From NCBI GenBank assembly GCA_937871625.1, contig CALMRD010000332.1, positions 1 through 39,828 on the forward strand: a stretch of DNA of 39,828 bases. Reading direction: 5' to 3'. The translations under genes and the position numbers were made by a program. Under the pieces are notes generated by a model, which was not told the DNA's origin, made no database searches, and saw only the letters and a program-made list of their open reading frames with translations. Numbering within the stretch: position 1 is the first letter of the stretch; the number at the start of each line of letters is the position of its first letter. Of the stretch, positions 25,667 to 36,360 are shown piece after piece. Origin of the DNA: an uncultured Bacteroidales bacterium (GTDB lineage Bacteria > Bacteroidota > Bacteroidia > Bacteroidales > VadinHA17).

Positions 25667-26182
25667 CTAACCGTTAAATACTTTTTCCATTGTTACTCCC
25701 CTGTGGTCAGCCACGGTGCTGGCATCACGCATCTCGAGCAGTGCAGCTATGGTAGCCTTTACAAGGTTGTGCGGGTTTGATGAGCCCTTTGACTTGGCCA
25801 GCACGTTTCTTACGCCTACACTCTCAAGGACGGCACGCATGGCGCCTCCTGCCTTGACACCGGTTCCTTCCGATGCGGGCTTGATGAATACGTATGCCCC
25901 GCCGAACTTGCCGTACTGCTCATGAGGTATGGTTCCCTTGAAAACCGGCACCTTGATGAGGTTCTTCTTGGCATCTTCTATGCCCTTGGCAATGGCAGTG
26001 GTAACCTCGCTTGCCTTACCGAGGCCGTGACCTACTATACCTTTCTCATCGCCGACGACGACGATGGCCGAGAAGCTGAATGTGCGGCCTCCCTTTGTCA
26101 CCTTGGTTACCCTCTGGATGCTTACCAGCCTGTCGGTAAGTTCAAGATCACTGTTCTTAATTCGCTTTGTTCCGTATGCCAT
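25667..26182 (-). CDS. rpsE: 30S ribosomal protein S5
   Basis: This 171-residue protein has the N-terminal double-stranded RNA-binding-like fold ([39 protein letters not shown]) and the C-terminal domain with [20 protein letters not shown] and [19 protein letters not shown]5 helps decoding accuracy and forms part of the mRNA entry channel. The loop around KVTKGGR, where spectinomycin-resistance changes arise, looks wild type. It lies 5 bp after rplR. Confidence 0.98.
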   Translation of the reverse strand: MAYGTKRIKNSDLELTDRLVSIQRVTKVTKGGRTFSFSAIVVVGDEKGIVGHGLGKASEVTTAIAKGIEDAKKNLIKVPVFKGTIPHEQYGKFGGAYVFIKPASEGTGVKAGGAMRAVLESVGVRNVLAKSKGSSNPHNLVKATIAALLEMRDASTVADHRGVTMEKVFNG

Positions 26183-26187
26183 ACTGT

Positions 26188-26547
26188 TTAAAATTTTAAG
26201 CCGCCTTGACGTGCTCCGTCAGCTAATGATTTTACTCTGCCATGATATTGGTAACCGTTCCTGTCAAAGACAACGCTCTCGATGCCCTTCGCCTTGCAGA
26301 CCTCGGCAAAATGCTTGCCCACAAGGGCAGCCACCTCGATCTTCTTCTTGCCAGTGACGGAGGCTATCTCCTTCTCCCTGGAACATGCCGATGCAAGTGT
26401 CACACCATTGACATCATCAACAGCCTGAATATATATCTGCTTGTTACTGCGGTATACCGTTATCCTTGGTTTCGCCGGCGTGCCTTTTATGCTCCTGCGG
26501 ATCCTCAGTTTGATCTTTTCTCTCTTTTCTGTCTTTGTTAAAGCCAT
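26188..26547 (-). CDS. rplR: 50S ribosomal protein L18
   Basis: This 119-residue protein begins [20 protein letters not shown], followed by [20 protein letters not shown] and the C-terminal [21 protein letters not shown]18 binds 5S rRNA with L5 and L25 and brings it to the central protuberance. Length is typical. It lies 20 bp after rplF and 5 bp before rpsE. Confidence 0.98.
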   Translation of the reverse strand: MALTKTEKREKIKLRIRRSIKGTPAKPRITVYRSNKQIYIQAVDDVNGVTLASACSREKEIASVTGKKKIEVAALVGKHFAEVCKAKGIESVVFDRNGYQYHGRVKSLADGARQGGLKF

Positions 26548-26567
26548 GACATCACTGTTTAATCATG

Positions 26568-27122
26568 TTATACACCAGCCGATTTGCCGGCTTTTCTCCT
26601 GAGTCTTTCACCCACGAACTTAATCCCTTTGCCTTTGTAAGGTTCCGGCGGACGCAGCGATCTGATCTTTGCTGCCACATGCCCTATGAGCTGCTTGTCA
26701 ATGCTCGACAGGGTGATGACGGGGTTGCTCCTCTTCTCGGTCTTGGTTTCGACCTTTATCTCCTGCGGCAGTTCTATTACAATATCGTGTGAATAGCCAA
26801 GGTTCATCTCGAGACGCTGACCGTTGGCCTCGGCACGGTAGCCTACGCCCACCAGCTCCAGGTCCTTCCGGTAGCCTTTGGAGACACCTACAACCATATT
26901 GGCTATCAGGGCCCTGTAGAGGCCATGAAGCGACTTGAGTCTCTTCTCGTCATTCGGTCTTGAGAGCACCAGCTCATTGTTTTCAACCTCAACCCTTATG
27001 TCACTGTCAATCTTCTGTGACAGCGTTCCCAGCGGACCCTTGACAGTTACCACATTGGCGTCATCCACTGTAACAGTGACGCCTGATGGCAGGGATACCG
27101 GCAATTTTCCTATTCGTGACAT
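26568..27122 (-). CDS. rplF: 50S ribosomal protein L6
   Basis: This 184-residue protein is of standard length. It starts MSRIGKLPVSLPSGVTVTVD, has two repeated alpha/beta domains, and carries the C-terminal signature RSLRPPEPYKGKGIKFVGER. L6 lies near the factor-binding site and the base of the stalk. ATG 27120-27122 is chosen because it matches the family start; eleven extra codons upstream run into the rpsH gap. Confidence 0.98.
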   Translation of the reverse strand: MSRIGKLPVSLPSGVTVTVDDANVVTVKGPLGTLSQKIDSDIRVEVENNELVLSRPNDEKRLKSLHGLYRALIANMVVGVSKGYRKDLELVGVGYRAEANGQRLEMNLGYSHDIVIELPQEIKVETKTEKRSNPVITLSSIDKQLIGHVAAKIRSLRPPEPYKGKGIKFVGERLRRKAGKSAGV

Positions 27123-27139
27123 TTGAATCCTCCTCCTGT

Positions 27140-27535
27140 TTAATAAACATAACAAATTACTTCACCCCCGACATTCTCTTTTTTGGCCTCCTTCTCGGTC
27201 ATGACACCGGCAGAGGTTGAGAGAATGGCTATTCCCAGTCCGTTGAGGACTCGCGGGAGCTTGTCAACGCCTACGTACTTCCTGAGGCCGGGACGGCTCA
27301 CCCTGCGTATCGACTTGATAGCCGGCAGCTTGCTCTTGGGATGATACTTGAGGGCGATCTTTATCTTGCCCTGGAGGTCATCATCAATGAACTTATAGCT
27401 GAGGATGTATCCTTTTTCGTAGAGTATCCTGGTGATATCCTTCGTCAGACCGGAAGCCGGGGTCTCGACAACCTTGTGACCGGCTTTTACGGCATTTCTC
27501 ACTCTGGTAAGAAAATCTGCTATTGGATCTGTCAT
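27140..27535 (-). CDS. rpsH: 30S ribosomal protein S8
   Basis: This 131-residue protein has the usual start MTDPIADFLTRVRNAVKAGH and the C-terminal signature ILSTSAGVMTEKEAKKENVG. S8 binds the central domain of 16S rRNA early in assembly and in many bacteria represses the spc operon by binding its mRNA. It lies between rpsN and rplF. Confidence 0.98.
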   Translation of the reverse strand: MTDPIADFLTRVRNAVKAGHKVVETPASGLTKDITRILYEKGYILSYKFIDDDLQGKIKIALKYHPKSKLPAIKSIRRVSRPGLRKYVGVDKLPRVLNGLGIAILSTSAGVMTEKEAKKENVGGEVICYVY

Positions 27536-27572
27536 CTTATTGTAGTTAATAGTTTATATCTCTGTCGGGTTG

Positions 27573-27842
27573 TTACCAGCTTGCCTTTCTTACGCCCGGG
27601 ATGAGTCCTTTGGAGGCCATCTCCCTGAATGTGATCCTGCTGACGCCAAACTGTCTCATGTAGCCTCTGGGTCTGCCGGTGATCTTGCACCTGTTGCGCT
27701 GCCTGATGGGGTTTGAGTTGCGCGGCAGGGTGCTCATAGCGATGTAGTCTCCTTCTGCTTTGAGGGCTGCCCTTTTGGCGGCGTATCTTTTTGCAAGTCT
27801 GGCGCGTTTGACCTCGCGGGCTTTCATTGATTCTTTAGCCAT
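27573..27842 (-). CDS. rpsN: 30S ribosomal protein S14, long zinc-free form
   Basis: This 89-residue protein starts [20 protein letters not shown] and has the RNA-binding [20 protein letters not shown] segment. The CxxC pairs of the short zinc-binding type are absent: one cysteine is present (NRCK), and the extra N-terminal stretch marks the long C-minus type. S14 assembles late in the 30S head. The neighbours are rplE and rpsH. Confidence 0.98.
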   Translation of the reverse strand: MAKESMKAREVKRARLAKRYAAKRAALKAEGDYIAMSTLPRNSNPIRQRNRCKITGRPRGYMRQFGVSRITFREMASKGLIPGVRKASW

Positions 27843-27854
27843 ATTCCGATCTGT

Positions 27855-28400
27855 TTACTTGTTTTTAAAGGGTATTCCGAATTGTTTGAGCAGGGCGTAG
27901 GCCTCTTCATCGCTCCGGGCGGTGGTGACAAATGTTATCTGCAGACCCATGATCTTGGCGATCTTGTCAATATCGATCTCCGGGAAGATGATCTGTTCCG
28001 TGATCCCCAGGGTATAGTTGCCGCGGCCGTCAAGTTTGGCGCCGACACCCTTGAAGTCGCGTATGCGCGGCAGGGCAACGGATATCAGCCTCTCGAGAAA
28101 CTCATACATGCGGTCTTTGCGGAGTGTGACCATAACACCGATGGGCATTGCCTTGCGGAGCTTGAAGTTGGATATGTCCTTCTTCGATACTGTCTGCACG
28201 GCCTTCTGTCCGGCGAGGTCACTCACCTCCTTCGCTCCCATCTCCAACAGCTTCTTGTCGGCAATAGCCTGACCTAGTCCCTGGTTGATGACTATCTTTT
28301 CAAGACGCGGCACCTGCATCACACTCTTGTAGTTGAACTGCTTCATCAGTTCAGGTGTGATCTCACTCTTGTATTTTGTTTTTAAAGCTGGCGTATACAT
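27855..28400 (-). CDS. rplE: 50S ribosomal protein L5
   Basis: This 181-residue protein contains [59 protein letters not shown] and [14 protein letters not shown]5 binds 5S rRNA, forms part of the central protuberance and touches the P-site tRNA. Length is standard. Its start overlaps the rplX stop by 1 bp, implying coupled translation. Confidence 0.98.
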   Translation of the reverse strand: MYTPALKTKYKSEITPELMKQFNYKSVMQVPRLEKIVINQGLGQAIADKKLLEMGAKEVSDLAGQKAVQTVSKKDISNFKLRKAMPIGVMVTLRKDRMYEFLERLISVALPRIRDFKGVGAKLDGRGNYTLGITEQIIFPEIDIDKIAKIMGLQITFVTTARSDEEAYALLKQFGIPFKNK

Positions 28401-28723
28401 TACTTGATCTCCTCTCCTGATTTTTTGGCAAAGCGCACCAGTTTGTTCTTCTCATTCAGTCTGCGGCCTACACGTGTGGGCTTGCCGCTGGCCGGGTCTA
28501 TGACCATGAGGTTGGAAATATGCACGGGGGCCTCCTTCTTGATGATGCCTCCCTGCGGTGCCTTGGCGTTGGGCTTGGTATGTTTCGATACCATGTTCAC
28601 TCCTTCAACCAGGGCCTTGCTTTTATCCCTGTTAACCTCCAGGACCCTTCCCTTCTGTCCTTTTGATTCACCGGCAATGACAGCCACTGTGTCTCCTTTC
28701 TTGATGTGTAATTTCTTCTGCAT
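28400..28723 (-). CDS. rplX: 50S ribosomal protein L24
   Basis: This 107-residue protein opens with the KOW motif: [20 protein letters not shown] (about 8-27). [20 protein letters not shown] follows. L24 starts 50S assembly by binding the 5' end of 23S rRNA and lies at the tunnel exit. It lies 18 bp after rplN and overlaps rplE by 1 bp. Confidence 0.98.
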   Translation of the reverse strand: MQKKLHIKKGDTVAVIAGESKGQKGRVLEVNRDKSKALVEGVNMVSKHTKPNAKAPQGGIIKKEAPVHISNLMVIDPASGKPTRVGRRLNEKNKLVRFAKKSGEEIK

Positions 28724-28741
28724 CGGGTGTCCGTTTAAATA

Positions 28742-29107
28742 TTATAACACTTCAGGTGCAAGTGAGACTATCTTCATGTACTTGTCGCGCAGTTCCCTGG
28801 CAACAGGACCGAAGATACGGGTGCCGCGCACCTCATCCTGGTTGGTGAGAAGCACCACGGCATTGTCGTCAAAGCGGATGTATGATCCGTCAGCGCGGCG
28901 TATCTCCTTTTTGGTTCTCACCACGACAGCCTTGCTTACCGATCCCTTCTTTGCTTCACCTGAGGGCATGGCGCTCTTTACGGAGACAACGATCTTGTCT
29001 CCCACGCTTGCATACCTCTTCTTGCTTCCGCCGAGCACCCTGATGCAAAGAACCTCCTTGGCACCTGTGTTATCGGCAACAGTCAACCTGCTTTCCTGCT
29101 GTATCAT
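28742..29107 (-). CDS. rplN: 50S ribosomal protein L14
   Basis: This 121-residue protein starts [20 protein letters not shown], has [20 protein letters not shown] and ends with [20 protein letters not shown]. These are invariant L14 segments. L14 forms a bridge to the 30S subunit and is the docking site of the silencing factor RsfS. It begins 2 bp after the rpsQ stop. Confidence 0.98.
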   Translation of the reverse strand: MIQQESRLTVADNTGAKEVLCIRVLGGSKKRYASVGDKIVVSVKSAMPSGEAKKGSVSKAVVVRTKKEIRRADGSYIRFDDNAVVLLTNQDEVRGTRIFGPVARELRDKYMKIVSLAPEVL

Positions 29108-29109
29108 AA

Positions 29110-29367
29110 TTACTTAGCTCTTTCAATTATTTCAACCAATCTCCAGGCTTTATTCTTGCTGAGAGGCCTGGTCTCCATTATGCGTACCGTATCACCAATA
29201 TTGCAGGTGTTCTCCTCATCATGAGCCATCAGCTTCTTCGTCCGGTTGACGAACTTGCCGTAGATGGGGTGCTTTACCTTTCTGCGGATGGCAACGACGA
29301 TGGATTTGTCCATCTTGTTGCTGACGACAACACCCGTACGCTCTTTTCTAAGTTTCCTTTCTTCCAT
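29110..29367 (-). CDS. rpsQ: 30S ribosomal protein S17
   Basis: This 85-residue OB-fold protein contains [40 protein letters not shown] and [19 protein letters not shown]17 binds the 5' domain of 16S rRNA early in assembly. Length and ending are standard. It lies 11 bp after rpmC. Confidence 0.98.
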   Translation of the reverse strand: MEERKLRKERTGVVVSNKMDKSIVVAIRRKVKHPIYGKFVNRTKKLMAHDEENTCNIGDTVRIMETRPLSKNKAWRLVEIIERAK

Positions 29368-29378
29368 TGTGATAGCGG

Positions 29379-29582
29379 CTATTTTGTTTTGTCATTCATC
29401 TCTCTCTTGCGCTTCTCAGTCATGAGCCTGGCGATCGACTTCCTGCTCTCCTTTATCTTCTGGGGATTATCCAGCGGGGAGATGGCGTGGTTAAGCTTCA
29501 TGCGCACGAGTGCGGTCTTCTCGTTGTCAATACGCTCGAGAAGCTCCTGGTTGCTTAATTCTCTTATCTCTGAACTCTTCAT
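29379..29582 (-). CDS. rpmC: 50S ribosomal protein L29
   Basis: This 67-residue two-helix protein contains [40 protein letters not shown] and a helical end with [17 protein letters not shown]29 lies at the tunnel exit next to L23, where trigger factor and SRP dock. Length is typical. It lies 12 bp after rplP. Confidence 0.97.
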   Translation of the reverse strand: MKSSEIRELSNQELLERIDNEKTALVRMKLNHAISPLDNPQKIKESRKSIARLMTEKRKREMNDKTK

Positions 29583-29594
29583 TGCTCTTGTATT

Positions 29595-30017
29595 TTATTC
29601 CTCGGCGTAATCACGGCGTACCACAAATTTTGTTGCTACAGGCAGTTTCTGCGCTGCAAGGCGGAGTGCCTCCCTGGCCACATCAAAGGGAACGCCCTCG
29701 GCTTCGATGATTATACGTCCGGGTGTCACCGGAACGACAAAGCCTTCAGGAGCACCTTTACCTTTACCCATTCTCACCTCTGCAGGCTTCTTGGTTATGG
29801 GTTTGTCGGGGAAAACGCGGATCCATATCTGACCCTCACGTTTCATGTGACGGGTGACAGCCTGGCGTGCAGCCTCAAGCTGACGGCCGGTGATCCATGC
29901 CTCCTCCAGGGTTTTGATGCCAAATGACCCGAATGCCAGCTGATTGCCTCTCTGGGCATTGCCTTTCATCATGCCCTTCTGGCTCCTCCTGAATTTGGTC
30001 TTCTTCGGTTGTAACAT
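29595..30017 (-). CDS. rplP: 50S ribosomal protein L16
   Basis: This 140-residue protein begins [20 protein letters not shown] and contains [39 protein letters not shown] and [19 protein letters not shown]16 helps shape the A site and elbow of tRNA in the 50S subunit. The Arg in the PEGFV-containing loop region (Arg81 hydroxylation site in E. coli) was not assessed. It lies 34 bp after rpsC. Confidence 0.98.
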   Translation of the reverse strand: MLQPKKTKFRRSQKGMMKGNAQRGNQLAFGSFGIKTLEEAWITGRQLEAARQAVTRHMKREGQIWIRVFPDKPITKKPAEVRMGKGKGAPEGFVVPVTPGRIIIEAEGVPFDVAREALRLAAQKLPVATKFVVRRDYAEE

Positions 30018-30051
30018 CGCTCAGTTATTATTAAAATATTGTATAATTCAG

Positions 30052-30786
30052 TTACCTGGAATCCTTTTTATTGCCGCCTCTTTTCCTGAAGCCTCCGGAC
30101 GGGGGTCCGCCCTTTGCTCCCTTGAGGTTCTTGGCTCCGATATTGGGACTGAGGTCACGCTTGCCGTATACCTCGCCGTTGCATATCCACACCTTGATTC
30201 CTATCAGGCCCACCTTGGTGAGGGCCTCAGCCAGTGCATAGTCGATGTCCGCACGGAAGGTGTGCAGAGGAATCCTGCCATCCTTGTAGCTCTCGTTGCG
30301 TGCCATCTCAGCACCGCCGAGCCTGCCGGATATCACCACCTTGATGCCTTCGGCACCCATGCGCATCGTTGAGGCAACGGCCATCTTGATGGCACGGCGG
30401 TAAGAGATCTTGCCTTCCACCTGGCGGGCTATGTTCCCGGCAACTATTGCTGCATCAAGCTCAGGACGCTTCACCTCGAAGATGTTAATCTGAACCTCCT
30501 TTTTGGTGATCTTCTTGAGCTCCTCCTTCAGTTTGTCAACCTCCTGGCCTCCCTTGCCGATGATGATGCCCGGGCGCGCCGTATTGACGGTGACGGTGAT
30601 GAGCTTGAGGGTACGCTCAATGATGATCTTCGAGATACTTGCCTTTGCAAGCCTGGCATTCAGGTATTCCCTGATTTTTGTGTCCTCAACAAGCTTGCTT
30701 GAGAAGTCACTGCCACCGTACCAGTTGGAGTCCCATCCCTTGATGATCCCTACTCTGTTGCCTATCGGATTTACTTTCTGTCCCAT
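30052..30786 (-). CDS. rpsC: 30S ribosomal protein S3
   Basis: This 244-residue protein starts [21 protein letters not shown] type II KH domain (about 40-110) has the loop [17 protein letters not shown]. The C-terminal domain includes [20 protein letters not shown], and a Lys/Gly-rich tail follows. S3 helps form the mRNA entry tunnel and has helicase-like activity with S4 and S5. It lies 3 bp after rplV. Confidence 0.98.
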   Translation of the reverse strand: MGQKVNPIGNRVGIIKGWDSNWYGGSDFSSKLVEDTKIREYLNARLAKASISKIIIERTLKLITVTVNTARPGIIIGKGGQEVDKLKEELKKITKKEVQINIFEVKRPELDAAIVAGNIARQVEGKISYRRAIKMAVASTMRMGAEGIKVVISGRLGGAEMARNESYKDGRIPLHTFRADIDYALAEALTKVGLIGIKVWICNGEVYGKRDLSPNIGAKNLKGAKGGPPSGGFRKRGGNKKDSR

Positions 30787-30789
30787 TGT

Positions 30790-31209
30790 TTACTCTGAAA
30801 TGTTTGCTGTTTCCTGTTTCCTGCTACCCAGCACAAGGGTTACATGGTTTGATCTCTTGCGTATGCGGTAAGCCCTTCCCTGGGGGGCGGGACGGATTCT
30901 TCGCAGTATGCGGCCGCCGTCGACCTGCACCTCCTTGACGTAGAGGTCGCTCTCCTCAAGGCGCAACCCCTCGTTCTTGGCCTGCCAGTTGGCAATGGCC
31001 GAGAGAAGCAGTTTCTCAACCCTGCGGGAAGCTTCCTGCTTGCTGAACTTCAGTATGTCAAGAGCCCTGTTGACCTCCTGACCCCTGATAAGATCAGTTA
31101 CCAGTCTCATCTTGCGCGGTGAGGTGGGGACGTTCTTCAATACGGCCCTGGTCCTCTCTTTTACGGCTTCCTTCCTCTTTTCCGCGCTTATTCTTTTTCT
31201 TGCACCCAT
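30790..31209 (-). CDS. rplV: 50S ribosomal protein L22
   Basis: This 139-residue protein has a somewhat long basic N-terminus ([19 protein letters not shown]), then [20 protein letters not shown]. The extended beta-hairpin, [20 protein letters not shown], lines the peptide exit tunnel. This loop affects macrolide binding and nascent-chain stalling. It lies between rpsS (34 bp upstream) and rpsC. Confidence 0.98.
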   Translation of the reverse strand: MGARKRISAEKRKEAVKERTRAVLKNVPTSPRKMRLVTDLIRGQEVNRALDILKFSKQEASRRVEKLLLSAIANWQAKNEGLRLEESDLYVKEVQVDGGRILRRIRPAPQGRAYRIRKRSNHVTLVLGSRKQETANISE

Positions 31210-31243
31210 ATCTAATTCTTTTTCAGTTGTTTAGATACATTAC

Positions 31244-31510
31244 CTATTTCTGTTTCCCGCCATGACCGCGGAAGGTACGGGTAGGGGCAAACTCTCCCAG
31301 CTTATGACCAACCATATTTTCGGTAATGTATACAGGTATGAATTTGTTTCCGTTGTGCACTGCCAGGGTGTGTCCCACAAAGTCGGGGGAGATAACCGAT
31401 CTTCTTGACCAGGTCTTGATCACGGTCTTCTTTCCGCCATCATTCATTGCGTCAACCTTTTTGCCAAGGTGAAGGTCAATGAAGGGGCCTTTTTTAATGG
31501 ATCTGCTCAT
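31244..31510 (-). CDS. rpsS: 30S ribosomal protein S19
   Basis: This 88-residue protein opens [20 protein letters not shown] and contains [40 protein letters not shown] and [10 protein letters not shown]19 binds 16S rRNA in the 30S head together with S13 and contacts the large subunit. Length is standard. It lies 8 bp after rplB. Confidence 0.98.
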   Translation of the reverse strand: MSRSIKKGPFIDLHLGKKVDAMNDGGKKTVIKTWSRRSVISPDFVGHTLAVHNGNKFIPVYITENMVGHKLGEFAPTRTFRGHGGKQK

Positions 31511-31518
31511 CGTGTCAA

Positions 31519-32343
31519 CTATTTTTTCCTTCTTTCAATAATGTGCCTGTTCGAATACTTGGTACGGCTCCTGGTCTTGTACCCTTTGGCGGGCATGCCG
31601 TTGCGTGACCGCGGATGGCCTCCCGAGGCTCTTCCTTCACCACCGCCCATGGGGTGATCAACGGGGTTCATGGCCACACCCCTGGTTCTGGGTCTGCGTC
31701 CGAGCCAGCGGCTGCGTCCCGCCTTGCCTGATCTCTCCTGGTTGTGGTCGGTGTTGGATACTGTTCCTATTGTGGCTCGGCATATGGTAAGCACCATCCT
31801 GGTCTCACCCGAGGGGAGCTTGATGGTGGCATACTTGCCCTCACGGGCCGCCAGCTGTGCAAAAGTGCCTGCACTGCGTGCCAGGGCTGCACCCTTACCG
31901 GGCTTGAGCTCTATGTTGTGCACTATCGTTCCCAGTGGTATGTCCTCAAGGAAGAGAGTGTTGCCCAGGTCAGGCGTGGCGCTCTTACCAGACATGACCT
32001 CCTGTCCCACCTTAAGTCCGTTGGGAGCAATGATATACCTCTTCTCACCGTCAGCATAGGTCAGAAGAGCTATACGGGCCGAACGGTTCGGATCGTATTC
32101 CACGGAGGTGACCCTGGCGGCAATGCCGTCCTTGTCCCTGCGGAAGTCGATCACACGGTACATCCTCTTGTGACCGCCACCCAGATACCTCATGGTGCGC
32201 CTGCCGTTAACATTCCTTCCCCCTGACTTCTTCAGCGGCGCGAGCAAGGATTTCTCCGGCGTCTCGCGGGTGACCTCGGCAAAGGTACTCGCGATCTTAT
32301 GTCTCTGGCCTGGTGTTACAGGCTTAATCTTTCTGACTGCCAT
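31519..32343 (-). CDS. rplB: 50S ribosomal protein L2
   Basis: This 274-residue protein has the N-terminal extension and two beta-barrel domains ([20 protein letters not shown], then [20 protein letters not shown]). The C-terminal segment near the peptidyl-transferase centre reads [20 protein letters not shown]. His230, equivalent to the essential E. coli His229, is kept. Met232 replaces the second histidine of the E. coli motif, a change I recall as usual in this phylum. L2 is needed for subunit joining and peptide-bond formation. Confidence 0.98.
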   Translation of the reverse strand: MAVRKIKPVTPGQRHKIASTFAEVTRETPEKSLLAPLKKSGGRNVNGRRTMRYLGGGHKRMYRVIDFRRDKDGIAARVTSVEYDPNRSARIALLTYADGEKRYIIAPNGLKVGQEVMSGKSATPDLGNTLFLEDIPLGTIVHNIELKPGKGAALARSAGTFAQLAAREGKYATIKLPSGETRMVLTICRATIGTVSNTDHNQERSGKAGRSRWLGRRPRTRGVAMNPVDHPMGGGEGRASGGHPRSRNGMPAKGYKTRSRTKYSNRHIIERRKK

Positions 32344-32349
32344 ATAGTG

Positions 32350-32640
32350 TTAAATGTTGCTGTAAAAATCAATCGTCTCTCCTTTGGCGAGAGTGACAAC
32401 AGCCTTCTTCGTTGCTGTCGTGCGTCCCTTCATCATGCCCGACTTGGTATAGCGGGTCTTGTTCTTGCCGGCATAGTTGATGGTGTTCACCGATTCAACA
32501 TTGACGCCGTAAAGATCCTCAACCGCCTTCTTTATCTCGAGCTTGTTGGCCTTGCGTGCGACCAGAAAACCATACCTGTTGAACTTCTCGCCCTGGCTGG
32601 TCATCTTTTCGGTCACTATGGGTTTAACTAAAATTTCCAT
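32350..32640 (-). CDS. rplW: 50S ribosomal protein L23
   Basis: This 96-residue protein opens MEILVKPIVTEKMTSQGEKF, then YGFLVARKANKLEIKKAVED and VNTINYAGKNKTRYTKSG, with the last strand LAKGETIDFYSNI. L23 is the main docking site for trigger factor and SRP at the tunnel exit. Length is normal. It lies 6 bp before rplB. Confidence 0.98.
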   Translation of the reverse strand: MEILVKPIVTEKMTSQGEKFNRYGFLVARKANKLEIKKAVEDLYGVNVESVNTINYAGKNKTRYTKSGMMKGRTTATKKAVVTLAKGETIDFYSNI

Positions 32641-32654
32641 ATCTATCTCCCGGT

Positions 32655-33278
32655 TTATAATGTTGACTGCAAAACATCAACTGCGCTCTCCGTAAGCACC
32701 AGAGTTGAAGCTTTCATTATACTGTAAGTGTTTAAATCACTGATAGTTACAACTTCAACTCCCTGCAAATTTCGAGATGACAAATATATGTTTTTATTTT
32801 GTTCCGGTAAAACAAAGAGTGATTTTTTATTCATTATATTGAGGTTTGCGCTTACTCCGGCCATTTTTGCGGTCTTCGGGGTCTCCAGCGAAAAGTCCTC
32901 AAGAATGATAATCCTGTTCTCCTTTGCCTTGTATGAAAGGGCTGATTTTCTGGCCAGCTGTTTCACCTTTTTGTTGAGCTTGAAGCCGTAGAACCTGGGC
33001 CTGGGGCCGAAGATGCGGCCGCCGCCCCGGAATTGCGGGTTCTTGATGCTGCCGAAGCGTGCTGTTCCGGTGCCCTTCTGTCTCTTAAGCTTGCGTGTGC
33101 TGCCCATGACCTCGCCGCGCTCCTTGGCCTTGTGAGTACCCTGTCTCTGACCTGCCAGGTACTGTTTCGTATCGAGGTAGATAGCATGGTCATTGGGTTC
33201 AATGCCGAAGATGGTCTCGTTGAGAGTAACCTTTCTTCCGGTCTCTTTTCCGTCTATGTTGAATACTGCTACTTCCAT
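32655..33278 (-). CDS. rplD: 50S ribosomal protein L4
   Basis: This 207-residue protein starts [19 protein letters not shown]. The tunnel-lining loop region contains [20 protein letters not shown] and [20 protein letters not shown]. The C-terminal half shows [21 protein letters not shown]4 forms a constriction of the exit tunnel with L22 and regulates the S10 operon in some bacteria. ATG 33276-33278 is the family start; the longer frame is an overlap with rplC. It overlaps the rplC stop by 1 bp. Confidence 0.98.
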   Translation of the reverse strand: MEVAVFNIDGKETGRKVTLNETIFGIEPNDHAIYLDTKQYLAGQRQGTHKAKERGEVMGSTRKLKRQKGTGTARFGSIKNPQFRGGGRIFGPRPRFYGFKLNKKVKQLARKSALSYKAKENRIIILEDFSLETPKTAKMAGVSANLNIMNKKSLFVLPEQNKNIYLSSRNLQGVEVVTISDLNTYSIMKASTLVLTESAVDVLQSTL

Positions 33279-33895
33279 TACTTTGTTATTATTACGTAAC
33301 CACCCCTGGGGCCCGGTACGGCTCCTTTGACAAGGAGAAGGTTTGATTCTGGAATGATCTTTATCTTCCGCAGTTCTGTCTCCTGCTGCCTGCCGCCGGT
33401 GCGACCTGCCATGCGCATGCCCTTCATGACCCTTGACGGCCATGATGAGGCGCCGATGGAACCCGGAGCCCTGAGCCTGTTGTGCTGGCCGTGGGTCGTG
33501 CCTCCCACGCCGCCGAAGCCGTGACGCTTGACAACACCCTGGAAGCCCTTGCCCTTGGTCCATCCTCTGACATCAAGGTATATATCCTCATCGAACAGAT
33601 CCACGGTGATGACATCACCTATCTTGTATTTGTCCTCTTCGAACCCGACGAACTCGGCCACCTTTCTCTTGGGACCGGTGCCGGCCTTCTTGAAATGGCC
33701 TATCTCAGCCTTGTTGCTCGATTTTTCCCTCTTATCGTCAAAACTGAGCTGCAATGCCGCATAACCGTCGTTCTTCACAGTCTTCACCTGGGAGACGACA
33801 CACGGGCCTACCTCCAGGACTGTGCATGGGATGTTCTTTCCATTATCATCGAAGATGGAGGTCATCCCAACCTTTTTTCCTATTAATCCCTGCAT
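33278..33895 (-). CDS. rplC: 50S ribosomal protein L3
   Basis: This 205-residue protein starts [19 protein letters not shown] and has a beta-barrel body plus a long loop that reaches the peptidyl-transferase centre, containing [37 protein letters not shown] and [12 protein letters not shown]3 is one of the first proteins to bind 23S rRNA. Length is normal. It lies 22 bp after rpsJ and overlaps rplD by 1 bp. Confidence 0.98.
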   Translation of the reverse strand: MQGLIGKKVGMTSIFDDNGKNIPCTVLEVGPCVVSQVKTVKNDGYAALQLSFDDKREKSSNKAEIGHFKKAGTGPKRKVAEFVGFEEDKYKIGDVITVDLFDEDIYLDVRGWTKGKGFQGVVKRHGFGGVGGTTHGQHNRLRAPGSIGASSWPSRVMKGMRMAGRTGGRQQETELRKIKIIPESNLLLVKGAVPGPRGGYVIITK

Positions 33896-33917
33896 AATTC
33901 AGTATATTTTCCGGTTA

Positions 33918-34223
33918 TCACACTTTAATTTCCACCTCTACTCCGCTGGGCAGTTCAAGCTTCATGAGAGCATCGATGGTTTTGGGTGTGGAGCTGTATA
34001 TGTCAAGCAGACGCTTGTACGATGATAGTTCAAACTGCTCTCTTGATTTCTTGTTCACGAACGGGGAGCGGAGCACCGTATAGATCCTTTTGTGGGTAGG
34101 CAGCGGAATTGGGCCGCTGACCACTGCACCCGTCGATTTGACGGTCTTGACGATCTTTTCTGCCGATTTGTCGACCAGGTTATGATCGTAAGACTTGAGT
34201 TTGATGCGAATTTTCTGACTCAT
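33918..34223 (-). CDS. rpsJ: 30S ribosomal protein S10
   Basis: This 101-residue protein contains [40 protein letters not shown] and [21 protein letters not shown]10 is a 30S head protein and, as NusE, also part of antitermination complexes. It follows fusA by 2 bp. In most bacteria tufA lies between fusA and rpsJ; here it is absent, so the str and S10 operons are joined directly. Confidence 0.98.
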   Translation of the reverse strand: MSQKIRIKLKSYDHNLVDKSAEKIVKTVKSTGAVVSGPIPLPTHKRIYTVLRSPFVNKKSREQFELSSYKRLLDIYSSTPKTIDALMKLELPSGVEVEIKV

Positions 34224-34225
34224 CT

Positions 34226-36331
34226 TTACTTAAAACTTTTTCCTGTTGTTACTTCAATAATTTTCTTCGCTAATTCTGCAGGCACCTCTTCAAAATGGGA
34301 GAACTCCATCGTGGATGTAGCCCTGCCCGAGGTAAGGGTACGCAGTACTGTAACGTATCCGAAGTTTTCTGCCAGAGGTACTTTTGCCTTTATAACCCTT
34401 GAACCTGCTTTCGATTCCATACCTTCCACCTTGCTCCTGCGCTTGTTGAAGTCGCCGATGACGTCACCCACGAACTCTTCCGGGGTAACCACTTCGGCGT
34501 TCATCACCGGTTCAAGGAGCACCGGGCTGCATTTTGGCGCCGCGTGGCGGAATGCCTGCCTGGCTGCTATCTCGAACGAGAGCGAGTCGGAGTCGACGGG
34601 ATGGTAGGAACCGTCCTTGAGAATAACCTTAAGGCTGTCGAGGGGGAAGCCGGCCATGGGGCCGTTGAGCATCGCCTCGCGGAAACCCTTTTCAACTGAG
34701 GGTATAAACTCCTTCGGCACATTGCCTCCCCTGATCTCATTTACAAAGGTGAGTCCCGGAACAGAGTCTTCGGCAGGCATGAGCTCCACGGTGATATCCG
34801 CGAACTTGCCCCTGCCGCCTGTCTGTTTCCTGAACAGCTCCCTGTGAGTGTATGATTTTGTGATGGCCTCCTTATAAGCAACCTGAGGCCTTCCCTGGTT
34901 GCATTCTACTTTAAATTCCCGCTTCAGGCGATCAATAAGAATCTCCAGATGAAGCTCTCCCATGCCGCTGATGATCGTCTGTCCGCTGTCGGGATCGGTT
35001 TTGACCTTGAAGGTGGGATCCTCTTCGGCCAGTTTGCCGAGTGCCTGTCCCAGTCTGTCCATGTCAGCCTGTGTTTTGGGCTCCACGGCTATCCATATCA
35101 CCGGTTCCGGGAACTCCATTGATTCAAGGAGAACAGGCTTGTGAACGGCACAGAGGGTGTCACCTGTCTGAAGGTCCTTGAAGCCGACGCCGGCACATAT
35201 ATCTCCTGCGGAGACTGACGGCACCGGGTTCTGCTTGTTGGCATGCATCTGGAAGAGGCGGTTGATGCGCTCCCTCTTGCCGGTACGTACATTCAGCACA
35301 GTATCACCGGCATTGATGGTGCCTGAGTAGACCCTCATGAAGACCAGCCGGCCTACATACGGGTCCGTTGCTATCTTGAAGGCGAGAGCCGAGAAGGGCT
35401 CGTCAGCCCTGGGCTCCAGGATTATCTCCCTGTCGTCGCGCGGGTCTTTGCCTTTGACGGCTCCCACATCCGTGGGTGAGGGCAGGTAAGCCACCACGCC
35501 GTTCAACAGCCGCTGCACCCCTTTGTTCTTGAAGGCGGCGCCGCAGAAGACGGGGACGATCACTCCCTCAACGGTCTCACGGCGGAGGACCGTCATCAGC
35601 TCCTCGGAGGTGATGCTGTGATGGTCTTCCAGGTATCTTTCCAGTATTGAGTCATCCATCTCGGCACAGGCCTCCACGAGCTTCATACGCCACTCTTCAG
35701 CCTCCTCTGCCATCTCTTCCGGGATGGGCTGGACGGTGAAGTTTGTCAACGGGTCGGCTCCGTCCTCGAAGATGATAGCCTTCATCTCAATAAGGTCTAT
35801 CAGACCCTCAAAGTTCTCCTCGGCCCCGATGGGTATCTGCACGGGCACGGGATGTGCTCCCAGCTTATCGATCATCTGCTGCACCACCCCGTGGAAGTCG
35901 GCGCCGGCGCGGTCCATCTTGTTGACGAAGGCTATGCGCGGCACGTTGTATTTGTTTGCCTGCCGCCAGACGGTCTCCGACTGCGGTTCCACGCCTCCCA
36001 CGGCGCAGAAGACCGCCACGGCTCCGTCAAGCACCCTGAGGGCCCGCTCCACCTCCACGGTGAAGTCGACATGCCCGGGGGTATCGATGAGGTTGATCTT
36101 ATAGAGCTGATCCCTGTATTTCCAGAAGGTGGTGGTGGCAGCAGAGGTGATGGTGATGCCCCGCTCCTGCTCCTGTACCATCCAGTCCATGGTGGCATTG
36201 CCGTCATCGACTTCCCCGATGCGGTGCACACGGCCCGTATAATAGAGGATGCGCTCGGAAGTGGTTGTCTTCCCGGCATCGATGTGGGCCATAATGCCAA
36301 TGTTTCTGGTATGTTTGAGATCGCTGCTCAT
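34226..36331 (-). CDS. fusA: Elongation factor G, canonical
   Basis: This 701-residue translational GTPase moves tRNAs and mRNA after peptide-bond formation and, with RRF, recycles ribosomes. The G motifs are intact: AHIDAGKTT (15-23), RGITI in switch I (58-62), DTPGHVDF with catalytic His87 (83-90), and NKMD. Domains II to V follow, with [18 protein letters not shown] in domain [16 protein letters not shown] in domain IV, and [11 protein letters not shown] near the C-terminus. It lies 30 bp after rpsG. A second, altered EF-G gene is present at 37641-39797. Confidence 0.98.
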   Translation of the reverse strand: MSSDLKHTRNIGIMAHIDAGKTTTSERILYYTGRVHRIGEVDDGNATMDWMVQEQERGITITSAATTTFWKYRDQLYKINLIDTPGHVDFTVEVERALRVLDGAVAVFCAVGGVEPQSETVWRQANKYNVPRIAFVNKMDRAGADFHGVVQQMIDKLGAHPVPVQIPIGAEENFEGLIDLIEMKAIIFEDGADPLTNFTVQPIPEEMAEEAEEWRMKLVEACAEMDDSILERYLEDHHSITSEELMTVLRRETVEGVIVPVFCGAAFKNKGVQRLLNGVVAYLPSPTDVGAVKGKDPRDDREIILEPRADEPFSALAFKIATDPYVGRLVFMRVYSGTINAGDTVLNVRTGKRERINRLFQMHANKQNPVPSVSAGDICAGVGFKDLQTGDTLCAVHKPVLLESMEFPEPVIWIAVEPKTQADMDRLGQALGKLAEEDPTFKVKTDPDSGQTIISGMGELHLEILIDRLKREFKVECNQGRPQVAYKEAITKSYTHRELFRKQTGGRGKFADITVELMPAEDSVPGLTFVNEIRGGNVPKEFIPSVEKGFREAMLNGPMAGFPLDSLKVILKDGSYHPVDSDSLSFEIAARQAFRHAAPKCSPVLLEPVMNAEVVTPEEFVGDVIGDFNKRRSKVEGMESKAGSRVIKAKVPLAENFGYVTVLRTLTSGRATSTMEFSHFEEVPAELAKKIIEVTTGKSFK

Positions 36332-36360
36332 CTGTTGCTGGTTGTTCTCCCGAGGTCAGA

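Noticed and set aside
33279..33563. N-terminal extension of L4 in the longest frame
   Set aside because: The extra residues are an out-of-frame reading of rplC. The L4 family start ([10 protein letters not shown]) is at 33278.
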